Shown: piece by piece, positions 14,786 through 23,578 of the stretch | How positions within the stretch are numbered: position 1 is the first letter of the stretch | How the letters are laid out: each line of letters starts with the position of its first letter | Origin: an uncultured Methanomicrobiales archaeon | Lineage (GTDB): Archaea > Halobacteriota > Methanomicrobia > Methanomicrobiales > Methanospirillaceae | Assembly: GCA_903926075.1 (NCBI GenBank) | Contig: CAIYHQ010000011.1 | Location: 1 to 36,577 of the forward strand | Reading direction: 5' to 3' | Length of the DNA stretch: 36,577 bases | Program-made: the position numbers and the translations under genes | The notes under the pieces: model-generated | Databases searched by the model: none | Seen by the model: only the letters and a program-made list of their open reading frames with translations | What the model was told of the DNA's origin: nothing

Positions 14786-16912
14786 TTAACAGCACATCCT
14801 TATTATTGAAGTGATATTAGAGAGCCCCTGTATTGCAAAAAACTTACTGACGGGTGTGTGAATTATATTTAACAATATAACGAGGCCAAAAATCAAAATC
14901 AATGTTAATAGTACTGAAAGAAAAATCTGAATCGATGTTGGCCTTTTCATTCCTCTTTCGATAGTCGGGATCTCAACTTTTATCCGGGCTATATTCTTTT
15001 TCATCTGATTCTGATCTTCAGGCTTTTGAATGGCAACGTCAGTACCATGGGCAGTTTTATCCCAGAAATAAGGATTTCTCACTATCTGAATCGCGCCTTT
15101 CCAGGCACCTATGCTCATCAGTATCCAATATATAGGAGAGAAAAATGCAAACAGAAGAAGATCATATTGACGTTCTTTATATGTCGCTAATACTGAAAGC
15201 AGGATGTAAGTCAGGTTTCCTAATATCAGATTGAAGATAGCAATAAAAGCGAATGGTCTGAAGTCAAACCAGTTGGAAAATATCCCTGGAATCAATAATG
15301 CGGCTATAAAAACACTCCAAAGGATGACATTTACAAGAGGCAGATAAAAATTTCCACCAAATGTTAACTGGAATATAATAAAACGTTTGAATCCAAGTTC
15401 TTTATAGAGAATGCGTGGATGACGCATATGGACAAGCCAGGTTATAATGAATCCCTTAACCCAGCGTGAACGCTGATTAATCCAGCCTTGGACTGATGAA
15501 ACTGATTCCTCATAAGTATGCGAGTTGAGCATCCCGGTTTTTAAATTCCTTCGGGCAATCCTGACACCGAGGTCTGCATCTTCTGTAACATTATATGGAT
15601 CCCATGCCCCAATTTCACGAAGTTGTTTTACCCTGAAATGATTACTCGTCCCCCCAAGGGGTATTGCGGCTCCGACTTTATCCATGCCCTGAAGGAAATA
15701 ATCATACCAGTATGAATATTCGATAGTGAACCATCTTGTCAGAATGTTTTTCCTCGAATTGTAATAATTAAGAAGACACTGGAGACACGCATAATCATTT
15801 CCAAGTTTACGAAATGCAATTACCGCTTTCTTCAATTGATCAGGTTCAGGATAGTCCTCGGCATCATATATTACTACAAACTCACCTCTCGCACGGTACA
15901 ATCCGTATGTACAGGCTCTGGGTTTTGTCCTGATCTCTGACTTTGGAACGATAACAGGACTAAATATTTTTAAAAATTCCCTGTATTCATCTTCAGTCAT
16001 TGGATCAATTATCTTTTCAACCGAACCAAAAAGACCTAAGGAACGTGCCTCACCAATTGTCTCTTCGTCCTCTTCTTCCATGAGAAGTTTAACGTCAAGT
16101 TTATTTTTCGGATAATCAAGGTTGTGAATGTTTGCAAGAATATGGGGCAACATCTTTTTTTCACGGTACATAGGGACTAAAATCGTATAGATAGGGAGAG
16201 TGGATTCATTTATAGTATCAATATCTTCATTCGAGACATAGACCATCCGGCCTGAACCTGTAAAACCCATAACAGATATATAAAATTTCACTGGATTCAT
16301 GAGGAAATAGGTGATATTGATAAGTGTAAAAATTACAAAAATTGTGTAGAGTGTGTTGATAATAAGAAAAAATCCAATTATAAGGGCTAATATGATAATA
16401 GCAACTTTTTGCCAGGGAAACAAAATTATATATGCAGATTCATCCGGGTTTCTGTCTCGTAACTCCTCAAGTGCTTTGTAACTATGCATTTTCTGGAAAC
16501 CCAGGTCATTCACTTCAGAGACTGCATTAAGAGATGCAACAGAGATTTCGATCTCGCGTTTAAAGATTAATCGGAGGCGTACAAAAATCTCTCTGTTCAG
16601 AGGATTGGCAGTTGCTATCTTAACTTTTTCCGGAGTTATACCAAGGAGGATAATATGTGATTCGCGGATTACATTGTAAGGGAGGGCCTGAGCATAATGT
16701 GTCTTTTTTTTCAATTCAAATGATTCAATATACGGGAGTCCAAGTTTTTCTGCGAGAGATTTATAAAAGAGGTCAGGAACTATTATTTTATATTGGTCAA
16801 TTGCCTGGATTAACTTTTCTTTTGTAATTTGAGGTCTTTCTAAAAGACTAATCTCATCTACATTGTATTCTTTCAGGAGATTGAGGATCTCATCTTTTGT
16901 AATTTCATTCAT
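14786..16912 (-). CDS. Membrane glycosyltransferase family 2 with N-terminal GspE/MshE-type domain
   Basis: About 708 residues (716 if read from ATG 16936). Residues about 10-155 resemble the N-terminal domain of type II secretion/pilus ATPases: LAEKLGLPYI, LPYNVIRES, LLGITPEKVKIATANPLN. Two hydrophobic stretches follow (about 175-215), then a GT-A glycosyltransferase domain with YDAEDYPEPDQ (DxD-like), TEDADLGVRIAR and QRSRWVKG, the D,D,D,Q(Q/R)xRW layout of processive beta-glycosyltransferases. At least four further membrane helices lie in the C-terminal third. The enzyme probably polymerises and extrudes a polysaccharide or glycosylates a lipid carrier. ATG 16912 avoids overlap with the regulator gene; a run of ten A precedes it on this strand. 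Confidence 0.85.
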   Translation of the reverse strand: MNEITKDEILNLLKEYNVDEISLLERPQITKEKLIQAIDQYKIIVPDLFYKSLAEKLGLPYIESFELKKKTHYAQALPYNVIRESHIILLGITPEKVKIATANPLNREIFVRLRLIFKREIEISVASLNAVSEVNDLGFQKMHSYKALEELRDRNPDESAYIILFPWQKVAIIILALIIGFFLIINTLYTIFVIFTLINITYFLMNPVKFYISVMGFTGSGRMVYVSNEDIDTINESTLPIYTILVPMYREKKMLPHILANIHNLDYPKNKLDVKLLMEEEDEETIGEARSLGLFGSVEKIIDPMTEDEYREFLKIFSPVIVPKSEIRTKPRACTYGLYRARGEFVVIYDAEDYPEPDQLKKAVIAFRKLGNDYACLQCLLNYYNSRKNILTRWFTIEYSYWYDYFLQGMDKVGAAIPLGGTSNHFRVKQLREIGAWDPYNVTEDADLGVRIARRNLKTGMLNSHTYEESVSSVQGWINQRSRWVKGFIITWLVHMRHPRILYKELGFKRFIIFQLTFGGNFYLPLVNVILWSVFIAALLIPGIFSNWFDFRPFAFIAIFNLILGNLTYILLSVLATYKERQYDLLLFAFFSPIYWILMSIGAWKGAIQIVRNPYFWDKTAHGTDVAIQKPEDQNQMKKNIARIKVEIPTIERGMKRPTSIQIFLSVLLTLILIFGLVILLNIIHTPVSKFFAIQGLSNITSIIRMCC

Positions 16913-16919
16913 TTTTTTT

Positions 16920-17360
16920 TTATTGTTCCAGATCAAGGTTTGTTAGTTGCCTTTCAAGATATTCAGAGACTTTCTCACCATCAATCTGTTCGGCTTCTTC
17001 CTGCTCAACAATCTTTTCATGAATTATCTGAATGAGGACTCTGGGTTCAACAGGTTTAACAATATATGCATCAGCTCCTGAATTGAGAGCCTTAACTGAA
17101 TTTTCAAGGTTTGCATATCCTGTAACCATTATCTTCATCATTGCAGGTCTTATTTTCTGAAGTTCTATTAGAAGGTCTGTGCCTTCCATATCAGGGAGTT
17201 TAATGTCAAGAAGGGCCAGGTTGTAATATTTCCCTTCTGCCTTTTTCAGACCATCTCCCGCATTATTTGCTGTATCGACCGTATAACCTTCCAACTCGAG
17301 GATCTCCCTGAAACTTTCCAGAATTCCCTCGTCATCGTCAACAATTAATATATTTTTCAT
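16920..17360 (-). CDS. Single-domain response regulator (receiver)
   Basis: A 146-residue protein with one CheY-like receiver domain (2-120). The acidic cluster is at D8-D10, the phospho-acceptor is D52 (LALLDIKLPDMEG), and the switch Thr and Lys are T80 and K102 (VTGYA and VKPVEP). All catalytic residues are present. A charged C-terminal tail (about 121-146) follows, with no DNA-binding domain, so output must be by protein contact. Its stop lies 7 bases before the preferred glycosyltransferase start and its own start is 13 bases after the kinase gene, so the kinase, regulator and glycosyltransferase probably form one operon. Confidence 0.92.
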   Translation of the reverse strand: MKNILIVDDDEGILESFREILELEGYTVDTANNAGDGLKKAEGKYYNLALLDIKLPDMEGTDLLIELQKIRPAMMKIMVTGYANLENSVKALNSGADAYIVKPVEPRVLIQIIHEKIVEQEEAEQIDGEKVSEYLERQLTNLDLEQ

Positions 17361-17373
17361 TCAAATCTCCTCG

Positions 17374-18648
17374 TTATTTTAAACTGATTTTCTGTTTCGC
17401 GGAGTTATTAGGTAATTTAATAGTAACAGTAGTGCCTTTTCCAATATGACTTTCCAGTTGGATAGTCCCGTTGTGAGCTTCAATAAGTCTTTTTGCAACA
17501 GGCAACCCAAAACCGGTTCCTTTGGGTTTCGTTGTAAAAAGTGGATCAAAAATTTTCAAGAAAATGTCCTCAGTTATCCCTTTCCCTGTATCAGTAAGCT
17601 CTATTATAGTATTTTCGCCTTCTGTTCTCGCGTTGACCTGTAAAATACCCCCTTCCGTCATTGAAGAAATTGAATTTGTAATTAAGTTTGAAAATACACG
17701 TTTTATTAATTCTTTATCAGCTGATATCATAATTCCCATGGGAACTTTTACATTATAGGTAATTTTTTCATTTATTTTTAATAATAGTTGAAAGTCAAGG
17801 AATAACTGCCTGACATCTACAAGACTTAAGTTGAGACTGATATCTCTTGCATAGTCCTGAAGATCTGAAACAATTTTATTTAAGTATATTGTTTCATCTT
17901 CGATTTTAGATAGTATAGTATTAATTCCAAATCTTTCGAGAACATCATATTCAGCACTATTCATTTGAGTTCTCCTTCTTTTTGCAAGGAATTCCATGTT
18001 TGTTATAACCTGAAGTGGATTTCGCATATCATGGCCTATCATTGTAGCAAGTTCTCCAATTACAGAGAACCTGTGTACCTGTTCAAGCTCCCTCGTTCTC
18101 TCTTTCACAGTCTCTTCGAGTTCTTCTGTATATAATTTTAACTTGTTTTCAGCTTGATGTAATTGTGTTATCTGCCGTATCTTCTGGCAGAGGTCAGAAT
18201 ATACAAGTACTGGATTACCGGATCTCTGGAAAAGAAAATCAGAACTGGATTTAATTGCTTCTTTAATGATATCAGTTCCTCCAGGACTTGTAAACAATAT
18301 AAAAGGAATGGTGAAATTTTGCAGGATCAGTTTTTTATGGAGATCGATTCCACTCATATCGGGTAGATCATATTCTGAAACGATCACGTCGTATTTTTGA
18401 GCTTTAACCTCATCAAGTGCCTCATTACCAGTTAAAGCTCCATTTACAAGAAGTGCACCCAGTTTTGTAAGATTTTCTTTTGCAAGTTTTATACCTTTTT
18501 CATTGCCATCAACAACAAGGATCCTTATTTCTGATTCCGAAAGAAAATTACACATATATTCACCGTTATTCGCATTTCCATTATCCTCCACGGATGAAAT
18601 TTTTTTAGAAGGGTCTGGATTTACGACCGACGGTATTTTCTCTTCCAT
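17374..18648 (-). CDS. Histidine kinase with degenerate N-terminal receiver domain
   Basis: A 424-residue soluble kinase. Residues 41-160 fold-match a receiver but lack key residues: the acidic pair is D47-G48 (VVDGNE), the phospho-acceptor position is E92 (VIVSEYDLPDMSG), and the usual Lys is R142 (FQRSG). A coiled linker (165-195, ETVKERTRELEQ) leads to the DHp helix with H206 (IGHDMRNPLQ), then an ATPase with N325 (NLITNS), DTGKG (353-357) and GTGFGLP (377-383). The kinase half therefore looks active while the receiver probably cannot be phosphorylated. It is the first gene of the operon with the single receiver and glycosyltransferase, and its own receiver may act as a constitutive or ligand-responsive regulator. 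Confidence 0.9.
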   Translation of the reverse strand: MEEKIPSVVNPDPSKKISSVEDNGNANNGEYMCNFLSESEIRILVVDGNEKGIKLAKENLTKLGALLVNGALTGNEALDEVKAQKYDVIVSEYDLPDMSGIDLHKKLILQNFTIPFILFTSPGGTDIIKEAIKSSSDFLFQRSGNPVLVYSDLCQKIRQITQLHQAENKLKLYTEELEETVKERTRELEQVHRFSVIGELATMIGHDMRNPLQVITNMEFLAKRRRTQMNSAEYDVLERFGINTILSKIEDETIYLNKIVSDLQDYARDISLNLSLVDVRQLFLDFQLLLKINEKITYNVKVPMGIMISADKELIKRVFSNLITNSISSMTEGGILQVNARTEGENTIIELTDTGKGITEDIFLKIFDPLFTTKPKGTGFGLPVAKRLIEAHNGTIQLESHIGKGTTVTIKLPNNSAKQKISLK

Positions 18649-18675
18649 AAAAATAATGAGAATATTTTGATCATC

Positions 18676-18692
18676 TATTATATTAATTTCAT
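18676..18692 (-). promoter_or_regulatory. Likely TATA box for the kinase-regulator-glycosyltransferase operon
   Basis: On the - strand, GAAATTAATATAATAGA at 18676-18692 lies about 30-45 bases before ATG 18648. It is in the 98-137-base divergent gap shared with the + strand receiver-PAS-kinase gene, so the two transcripts may be co-regulated. Confidence 0.4.
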
Positions 18693-18732
18693 CTTTTTAG
18701 ATAATTACTTTGCAAGAATTATTTCGGTAGAA

Positions 18733-18747
18733 TTTTATTACATATAG
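18733..18747 (+). promoter_or_regulatory. Possible TATA box for the divergent receiver-PAS-kinase gene
   Basis: TTTTATTACATATAG at 18733-18747 lies about 40-50 bases before ATG 18786. If used, the predicted start site near 18765-18772 would fall after GTG 18747 and so favours ATG 18786 as the start codon. Confidence 0.35.
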
Positions 18748-18785
18748 TGATAAGATCTTCAACAGGAAAAAAAAGTAAAACAATA

Positions 18786-20384
18786 ATGACTGAAAGAACT
18801 GAAAATCTGAACATTCTTCTCGTTGAGGATGAAGAGGCACAGGCTGAACTGATAAAAAAAATCCTAGAAATGGAACTTGTTAATTGCACTGTTCACGAAG
18901 CCTCAACAATAAGTGAGGCAAAAATGATTTTAGAGGCAATTAGTCCTGATATTATTATCTCGGACTGGTTTTTACCAGACGGTGAGGGAATCCAGATGAT
19001 GCCTAATTATCTTCATAATGCAGATTCACCAGTCATATTGATGACAGGTCAGGGGAATGAAGAGATTGCAGTCGGTGTGATGAAAGCAGGCGCACTAGAT
19101 TATATCATAAAATCTGAAGACGTATTCTTTTCACTTCCAAAGAATATTGACCGATGGCTTCGTGAATGGGATAATATTATCTTTAGGAGGGAAGTTGAAA
19201 AAAGTCTCATTGAGAGTGAAGAAAAATTCAGATCACTAATTTCAAACCTCCCGAGTTATGTTCTTATTTATGCAGAGGGCGAGATCCTCTATGTAAACAA
19301 CGCACTTGTAAGAGGTCTTGGATATTCCAGCGAAGAATGGATAGGCTCTTCATTGTTTTCATATATCGGTTCAGAAATACATAAAAAAATTCAGGATAAT
19401 ATAAACCGGGAAAAGAGAGGTGAAGTAACAAAAGATTATGAAGTTCCAATCATAAGTAAAAACGGAAAGACATTAATTGTCGATGTGAAAGGAAGTTTAA
19501 TACAATTCAACAGGAAACCAGCCTTACTTGCAGTTTTAACAGATATTACTGAAAGAAAGACAATTGAAGAGGAACTGAAGAGATATACCCGGGAAATTGA
19601 AGCAAAAAACATTGCTTTAGATACCCTGCATAAAGAGATATCTGAGATCAACCTAGGACTTGAAAAAACCGTAAAAGAGAGGACACACGAAATTGAAGCA
19701 TTATTGCAACAGAAAAACGAACTGATTCTCCAGCTTGGTCACGATCTTAAGACCCCCCTTACCCCTCTTCTTGCTATACTTCCATATATCATCAAGTATG
19801 AAAGCGACGAAAAATTGAAAGGGCTTCTGGAGGTTGTTCTTAATGAGGTAAGGAACATGCGGGATATGGTCTTTCATATCCTGGAAATTGCAAAGTTTCA
19901 ATCACACGATTTTCATCTGGAAAGCCATGAAATGGACTTAAAACAATTGATCGACGCAATAATTTCAAGTACTCGTCTGACAACAGATAAATCTCAGTTA
20001 GTTTTTGAAAATACTATTCCAAATGGAATAATTATTAAGTCTGACCGAATGTATCTGAATTCACTTTTTCTAAATCTTATTGATAATGCAGTAAAATATA
20101 CAAATTCTGATGGAATTATAAAAGTAAATGCTGAAGTTAAAATTGACGAAGTAGTGATTTCAGTTAAAGATAATGGGATTGGAATTAAACAGGCCGATCT
20201 TGAAAAGATCTTTACTGAATTTTTCAAAGTTGATCCTTCCCGTCATGAGAGGGAATCATTTGGACTTGGCCTTTCAATCGCAAAGAAAATTACCGAAAAA
20301 TTGAATTGGAGGATCTGGGCCTGTAGTGAAGGACCAGGACTTGGTTCCACATTTTATGTTGCAATTCCAAAAGATATTAATTAA
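18786..20384 (+). CDS. Receiver-PAS histidine kinase (soluble)
   Basis: A 532-residue cytosolic signalling protein. Counting from GTG 18747, the receiver (22-140) has the acidic EDEE at 27-30, phospho-acceptor D73 (ISDWFLPDGEG), T100 and K122. A PAS domain with PAC segment spans about 155-272, followed by a coiled coil (275-320), the DHp helix with H332 (LGHDLKTPLTPLL) and an ATPase with NLIDNAVKYT, DNGIGI and GLGLSIAKK. All catalytic residues look intact. ATG 18786 is preferred because a TATA-like run lies just before GTG 18747; the longer form cannot be excluded. It diverges from the pseudo-receiver kinase operon and may feed or compete with it. Confidence 0.9.
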   Translation: MTERTENLNILLVEDEEAQAELIKKILEMELVNCTVHEASTISEAKMILEAISPDIIISDWFLPDGEGIQMMPNYLHNADSPVILMTGQGNEEIAVGVMKAGALDYIIKSEDVFFSLPKNIDRWLREWDNIIFRREVEKSLIESEEKFRSLISNLPSYVLIYAEGEILYVNNALVRGLGYSSEEWIGSSLFSYIGSEIHKKIQDNINREKRGEVTKDYEVPIISKNGKTLIVDVKGSLIQFNRKPALLAVLTDITERKTIEEELKRYTREIEAKNIALDTLHKEISEINLGLEKTVKERTHEIEALLQQKNELILQLGHDLKTPLTPLLAILPYIIKYESDEKLKGLLEVVLNEVRNMRDMVFHILEIAKFQSHDFHLESHEMDLKQLIDAIISSTRLTTDKSQLVFENTIPNGIIIKSDRMYLNSLFLNLIDNAVKYTNSDGIIKVNAEVKIDEVVISVKDNGIGIKQADLEKIFTEFFKVDPSRHERESFGLGLSIAKKITEKLNWRIWACSEGPGLGSTFYVAIPKDIN

Positions 20385-20419
20385 TAACTTGTTTTAATGA
20401 ACCTGAAATAATAGAGGGG

Positions 20420-23248
20420 CTAAACAAAAGTGCGATAAGCCCAATTCGGTACCGTCATCTCGAACCGTGCTCCACTTCCGAAAATCCCGTCTTCCTCAAT
20501 CGTGACACCTGTTATTGCAAGTATCTCCTGGGTGAGGAATAATCCCATACCTGTATTCTTTCCCACACCCCGTTCAAAAATCTGTGTTTTTTGGTCAAAA
20601 GGTATACCTGCACCATCATCCTCAAAAATTAGCAGTGCATTGTTTTCTGTGACCCGGGTGAATATACGTATGGTTGTAATCTTCTCCCCATACCTTTTTG
20701 CATTATCAATAAGGTTATAGAAAACCTTCTCCAGCAATGGGTCAGCATAGACCTCAATATTCCCGGTATCTATTTGAAAGTGTATACCAGTATTTTCAAA
20801 ATTCTGTAAAACTTTATCGATAACGAGGTGAATGTTCTGCCATAACGGCAGGTGAACACCAACTTCCTGATATTCCCTCGTAAATGCTATCTGCCGTTCT
20901 ATAATGCGTGTAAGTTCCTTAATATCATCAAGAAGATGCTTTTTTTCTTCAGGTGAGGTTGTAGCATTTGCCATATCCACACAACCTAAAAGCCCGGTTA
21001 TAGTGTTGAGGATATCATGCCGGGTGATATTATTCATCAGGTTAAGTTTCCTGTTTGCAAGTTCTATTGCATCCTCAGCACGTTTACGTTCAGAAATATC
21101 AACAACAGCTGCGATACTGTCAGTTGTTCCTGGGATCATTACGACACTTACAATACATGAGTGAACATTTTTTAATGAATCAATAAGCCTGAAGAGATAT
21201 TCTCGAGGAACGAAAGATGACTCATCCCTCCGGTCGTAATGATATTTTTTCATCATATCCTGGTCTTCAGGATAAACAAATTCGGTCCAGCTCCTCCCTA
21301 TACAATCTTCTTTTGAAATCCCGGTAAGTCTTGCCCATCTCTCGTTTGCAAGAATAATGGATGTGTTCTTTGAAATAATAATCGTGGCACTTCCAGTGTT
21401 ATCAAAAATTGCCATGTAAAGGTTTTTTGATTCAGTCAATTGCTCTTCAACACGCTTCCTTAGAGAATCATCGCGTAAAACGCCATAGATTCCAATGGGT
21501 GTTCCATATTGGTCAAGCCGTAGAGTACCTTTTTCCTCAAACCAGTGGGTATTTCCCCATTTATCAAGGATTCTGAACGTGGAATGAAACTGTGCTCCTT
21601 TTTCGAGGTCACGTGCAAAATCTTTTTCAACCGTGTTGAAGTCACTTGGATAGATAATATCCCGAAATGTTTTGCCAAGTATCTCATCCACAAGATATCC
21701 ATATTTATTGACCTGCGGTGAGATATATGTAAAAAAACCTGACATATTCAGGGAGAATAGAATGTCACTCGTGTTCTCAGTGAGTGCCCGATATTCTTCC
21801 TCACTTTCTTTTAAATCCCTTTCAAGCTTGAGTCTTTCAGAAATATCAAGAACTATACCACGAAAGCCGATAATGTTGCCTTCACTGTAAATTAGAGAAG
21901 TATTGACAATTGCATGCATCAGGTTTCCATCAAGTTGTTTTAAAGTATAGGTCTCACCAGGAGAACGGGCTCCGGATAAAACTGCTGCAAGTCCCCTCTC
22001 CATCATTTCGATATTCTCAAGTGATAAATAATCCCTGATATTAATCCCTTGATTGATCTTTTCTTCGGTAACTCCGAATATTTCAACGCCGGTCTTATTG
22101 ACATACAGAAGATTGCCAGTTGTGTCCATCTCAAATATGATAAGCGGCAGATTTTCAGCGAGTCCTCTGAACCTGGCCTCACTTGCCTGCACTTTCTGCT
22201 GGGCCTGTTCAATTGTGTCGAGCATCCGGTTTATTTCTGTAGCGAGTCCTGATAGTTCGTCATCTCCTTCAATTCCTACATGCTCTGTTGTGCTTCCGGA
22301 TTTACCAATTGAATATACCTGGGTCGAAATTGATCTCATCCTTTTTAAGAGGATCCGATCAAGAAGAAAAATTACCACAAGCCCTAAGCACAGACCACTA
22401 AAAATTATGATCAAAATGACCTGTATAGTCGTATTTAATCCCTGGCGATAGATATCACGTGCTTCGGTGATCTGGAGAACAAGTGCATCATTTCCATAAA
22501 TATCCTTAATTAGGGCATATCCGGCAATCCTTTCCATGCTAATTTGTTTGATGGTTCTTGATAATGAGCCGCTTTTTTCCCTGATACGTGAGAGAAGGTC
22601 TGGCGACAATGAAGGGTCTTCGATACTAATAAAAGCAAGACTAGGCTGTGTAAGTTCCGCAAGCTTTGAGATTTCTGCCTTGTCAAGGTACCTCCCCATA
22701 ATGACTACTCCCTGGGGCTCCCCGGAAAAATCGGAATGTACTATAGGTTGTGATACAATGATCATCGGATTTTCGGGAAGCATTAAAATTCCTGCGGTTA
22801 TATAGTGAGGATCTGACATATTCATCAGGGGAGTTGTAAGAGAAAGATGCCCCTGAAAAAATGCCGGAACTGGGACCATTACCTTATTTAAAGGATCATA
22901 AGATCCGGAATAGACTATTGCCCCCTTGTTATTTGTTAAAACAATAAGGTTCATGTTCAGATTATCAAAGCCCGGGGTCAGGAGATTTGATCTGATATAC
23001 TCCGGGTCATTCCCATTTACAAAATTATAAGTATCATCCCAGGGCCCCCAATCAGATACTATCGCAGAAAGTGTCGAAAATTCATCATCTAGTTTTTTTA
23101 CAGACTGGTCGAGGTCCTTTGCAATATATTGCTCTTCAAGAGTGCTGTAACTTGCAAGAAGTATTGTTGAAAAAAATATGCTGATAACTATTAAAACGGA
23201 TATTAGCAGAATGACAAAAACCAAAATTGTTTTTTTCTGGAGGTTCAT
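20420..23248 (-). CDS. CHASE4-HAMP-PAS(3)-histidine kinase, membrane sensor
   Basis: A 942-residue sensor. Membrane helix 1 (about 8-31) is followed by an extracellular CHASE4 domain (about 50-265; VSDWGPWDDTYNF is the signature), helix 2 (about 272-297) and HAMP (297-350). Three PAS domains follow (about 357-472, 480-600, 605-725). The DHp helix has H744 (NITRHDILNT), and the ATPase has NLIDNAKRYG, EDDGAGIP and the ATP lid GKNTGMGLFL, all intact. It senses an unknown outside signal through CHASE4 and cytosolic ligands or redox through PAS. It is convergent with the receiver-PAS-kinase gene (35-base gap). Its cognate regulator is unknown. Confidence 0.92.
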   Translation of the reverse strand: MNLQKKTILVFVILLISVLIVISIFFSTILLASYSTLEEQYIAKDLDQSVKKLDDEFSTLSAIVSDWGPWDDTYNFVNGNDPEYIRSNLLTPGFDNLNMNLIVLTNNKGAIVYSGSYDPLNKVMVPVPAFFQGHLSLTTPLMNMSDPHYITAGILMLPENPMIIVSQPIVHSDFSGEPQGVVIMGRYLDKAEISKLAELTQPSLAFISIEDPSLSPDLLSRIREKSGSLSRTIKQISMERIAGYALIKDIYGNDALVLQITEARDIYRQGLNTTIQVILIIIFSGLCLGLVVIFLLDRILLKRMRSISTQVYSIGKSGSTTEHVGIEGDDELSGLATEINRMLDTIEQAQQKVQASEARFRGLAENLPLIIFEMDTTGNLLYVNKTGVEIFGVTEEKINQGINIRDYLSLENIEMMERGLAAVLSGARSPGETYTLKQLDGNLMHAIVNTSLIYSEGNIIGFRGIVLDISERLKLERDLKESEEEYRALTENTSDILFSLNMSGFFTYISPQVNKYGYLVDEILGKTFRDIIYPSDFNTVEKDFARDLEKGAQFHSTFRILDKWGNTHWFEEKGTLRLDQYGTPIGIYGVLRDDSLRKRVEEQLTESKNLYMAIFDNTGSATIIISKNTSIILANERWARLTGISKEDCIGRSWTEFVYPEDQDMMKKYHYDRRDESSFVPREYLFRLIDSLKNVHSCIVSVVMIPGTTDSIAAVVDISERKRAEDAIELANRKLNLMNNITRHDILNTITGLLGCVDMANATTSPEEKKHLLDDIKELTRIIERQIAFTREYQEVGVHLPLWQNIHLVIDKVLQNFENTGIHFQIDTGNIEVYADPLLEKVFYNLIDNAKRYGEKITTIRIFTRVTENNALLIFEDDGAGIPFDQKTQIFERGVGKNTGMGLFLTQEILAITGVTIEEDGIFGSGARFEMTVPNWAYRTFV

Positions 23249-23285
23249 GATTATTGCACTATATGTTCCCAGTTTCCATTAATCG

Positions 23286-23298
23286 GATATATAATGTT
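23286..23298 (-). promoter_or_regulatory. TATA box for the CHASE4 sensor gene
   Basis: On the - strand CATTATATATCCG lies at 23286-23298, 38-50 bases before ATG 23248, and is a good archaeal TATA match. It implies a leader of roughly 15-25 bases. Confidence 0.5.
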
Positions 23299-23341
23299 TG
23301 GTGAAAAAAAAGATAATGGAAATTCCCTTTTTTGTTATAGA

Positions 23342-23578
23342 AATATATTTCCCATCTGGCACCGTTATCTCAAACCGTGCCCCAATTCCTGGTTCACCCG
23401 TTTTTCCTATGGTATTGACGGTGATGATATCCAGAGGTGGTCATAACATGATAAATGGTCTATGGTTTATTAATGATTGTGGGGGACAATCACCTGCTTC
23501 CTCAAGGAAAATCTTAGCGATCTCGAGAAGACCTGTTTCATCGTCAACATAGAGAACCCGGATAGCTTCTGCCATCAT
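23342..23578 (-). pseudogene. Remnant of a receiver-...-histidine kinase gene reduced to its two ends
   Basis: Read on the - strand from ATG 23578, the sequence encodes the start of a receiver domain (MMAEAIRVLYVDDETG and on to FLEEAGD). It then becomes unrelated and hits TGA at 23441-23443. The same frame continues with the end of a kinase ATPase domain: GKTGEPGIGARFEITVPDG (about 23352-23410), matching the C-termini of the kinases around it. The whole middle (most of the receiver, any PAS, the DHp and most of the ATPase) is gone, so this is a large internal deletion. An AGGAGG-type ribosome site still precedes the ATG. The 45-codon peptide is unlikely to be functional. Confidence 0.75.

Noticed and set aside
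14786-16912. Reading the glycosyltransferase N-terminal domain as a c-di-GMP receptor
   Set aside because: The RLG-type binding motif is absent and there is no GGDEF-domain gene in the window.
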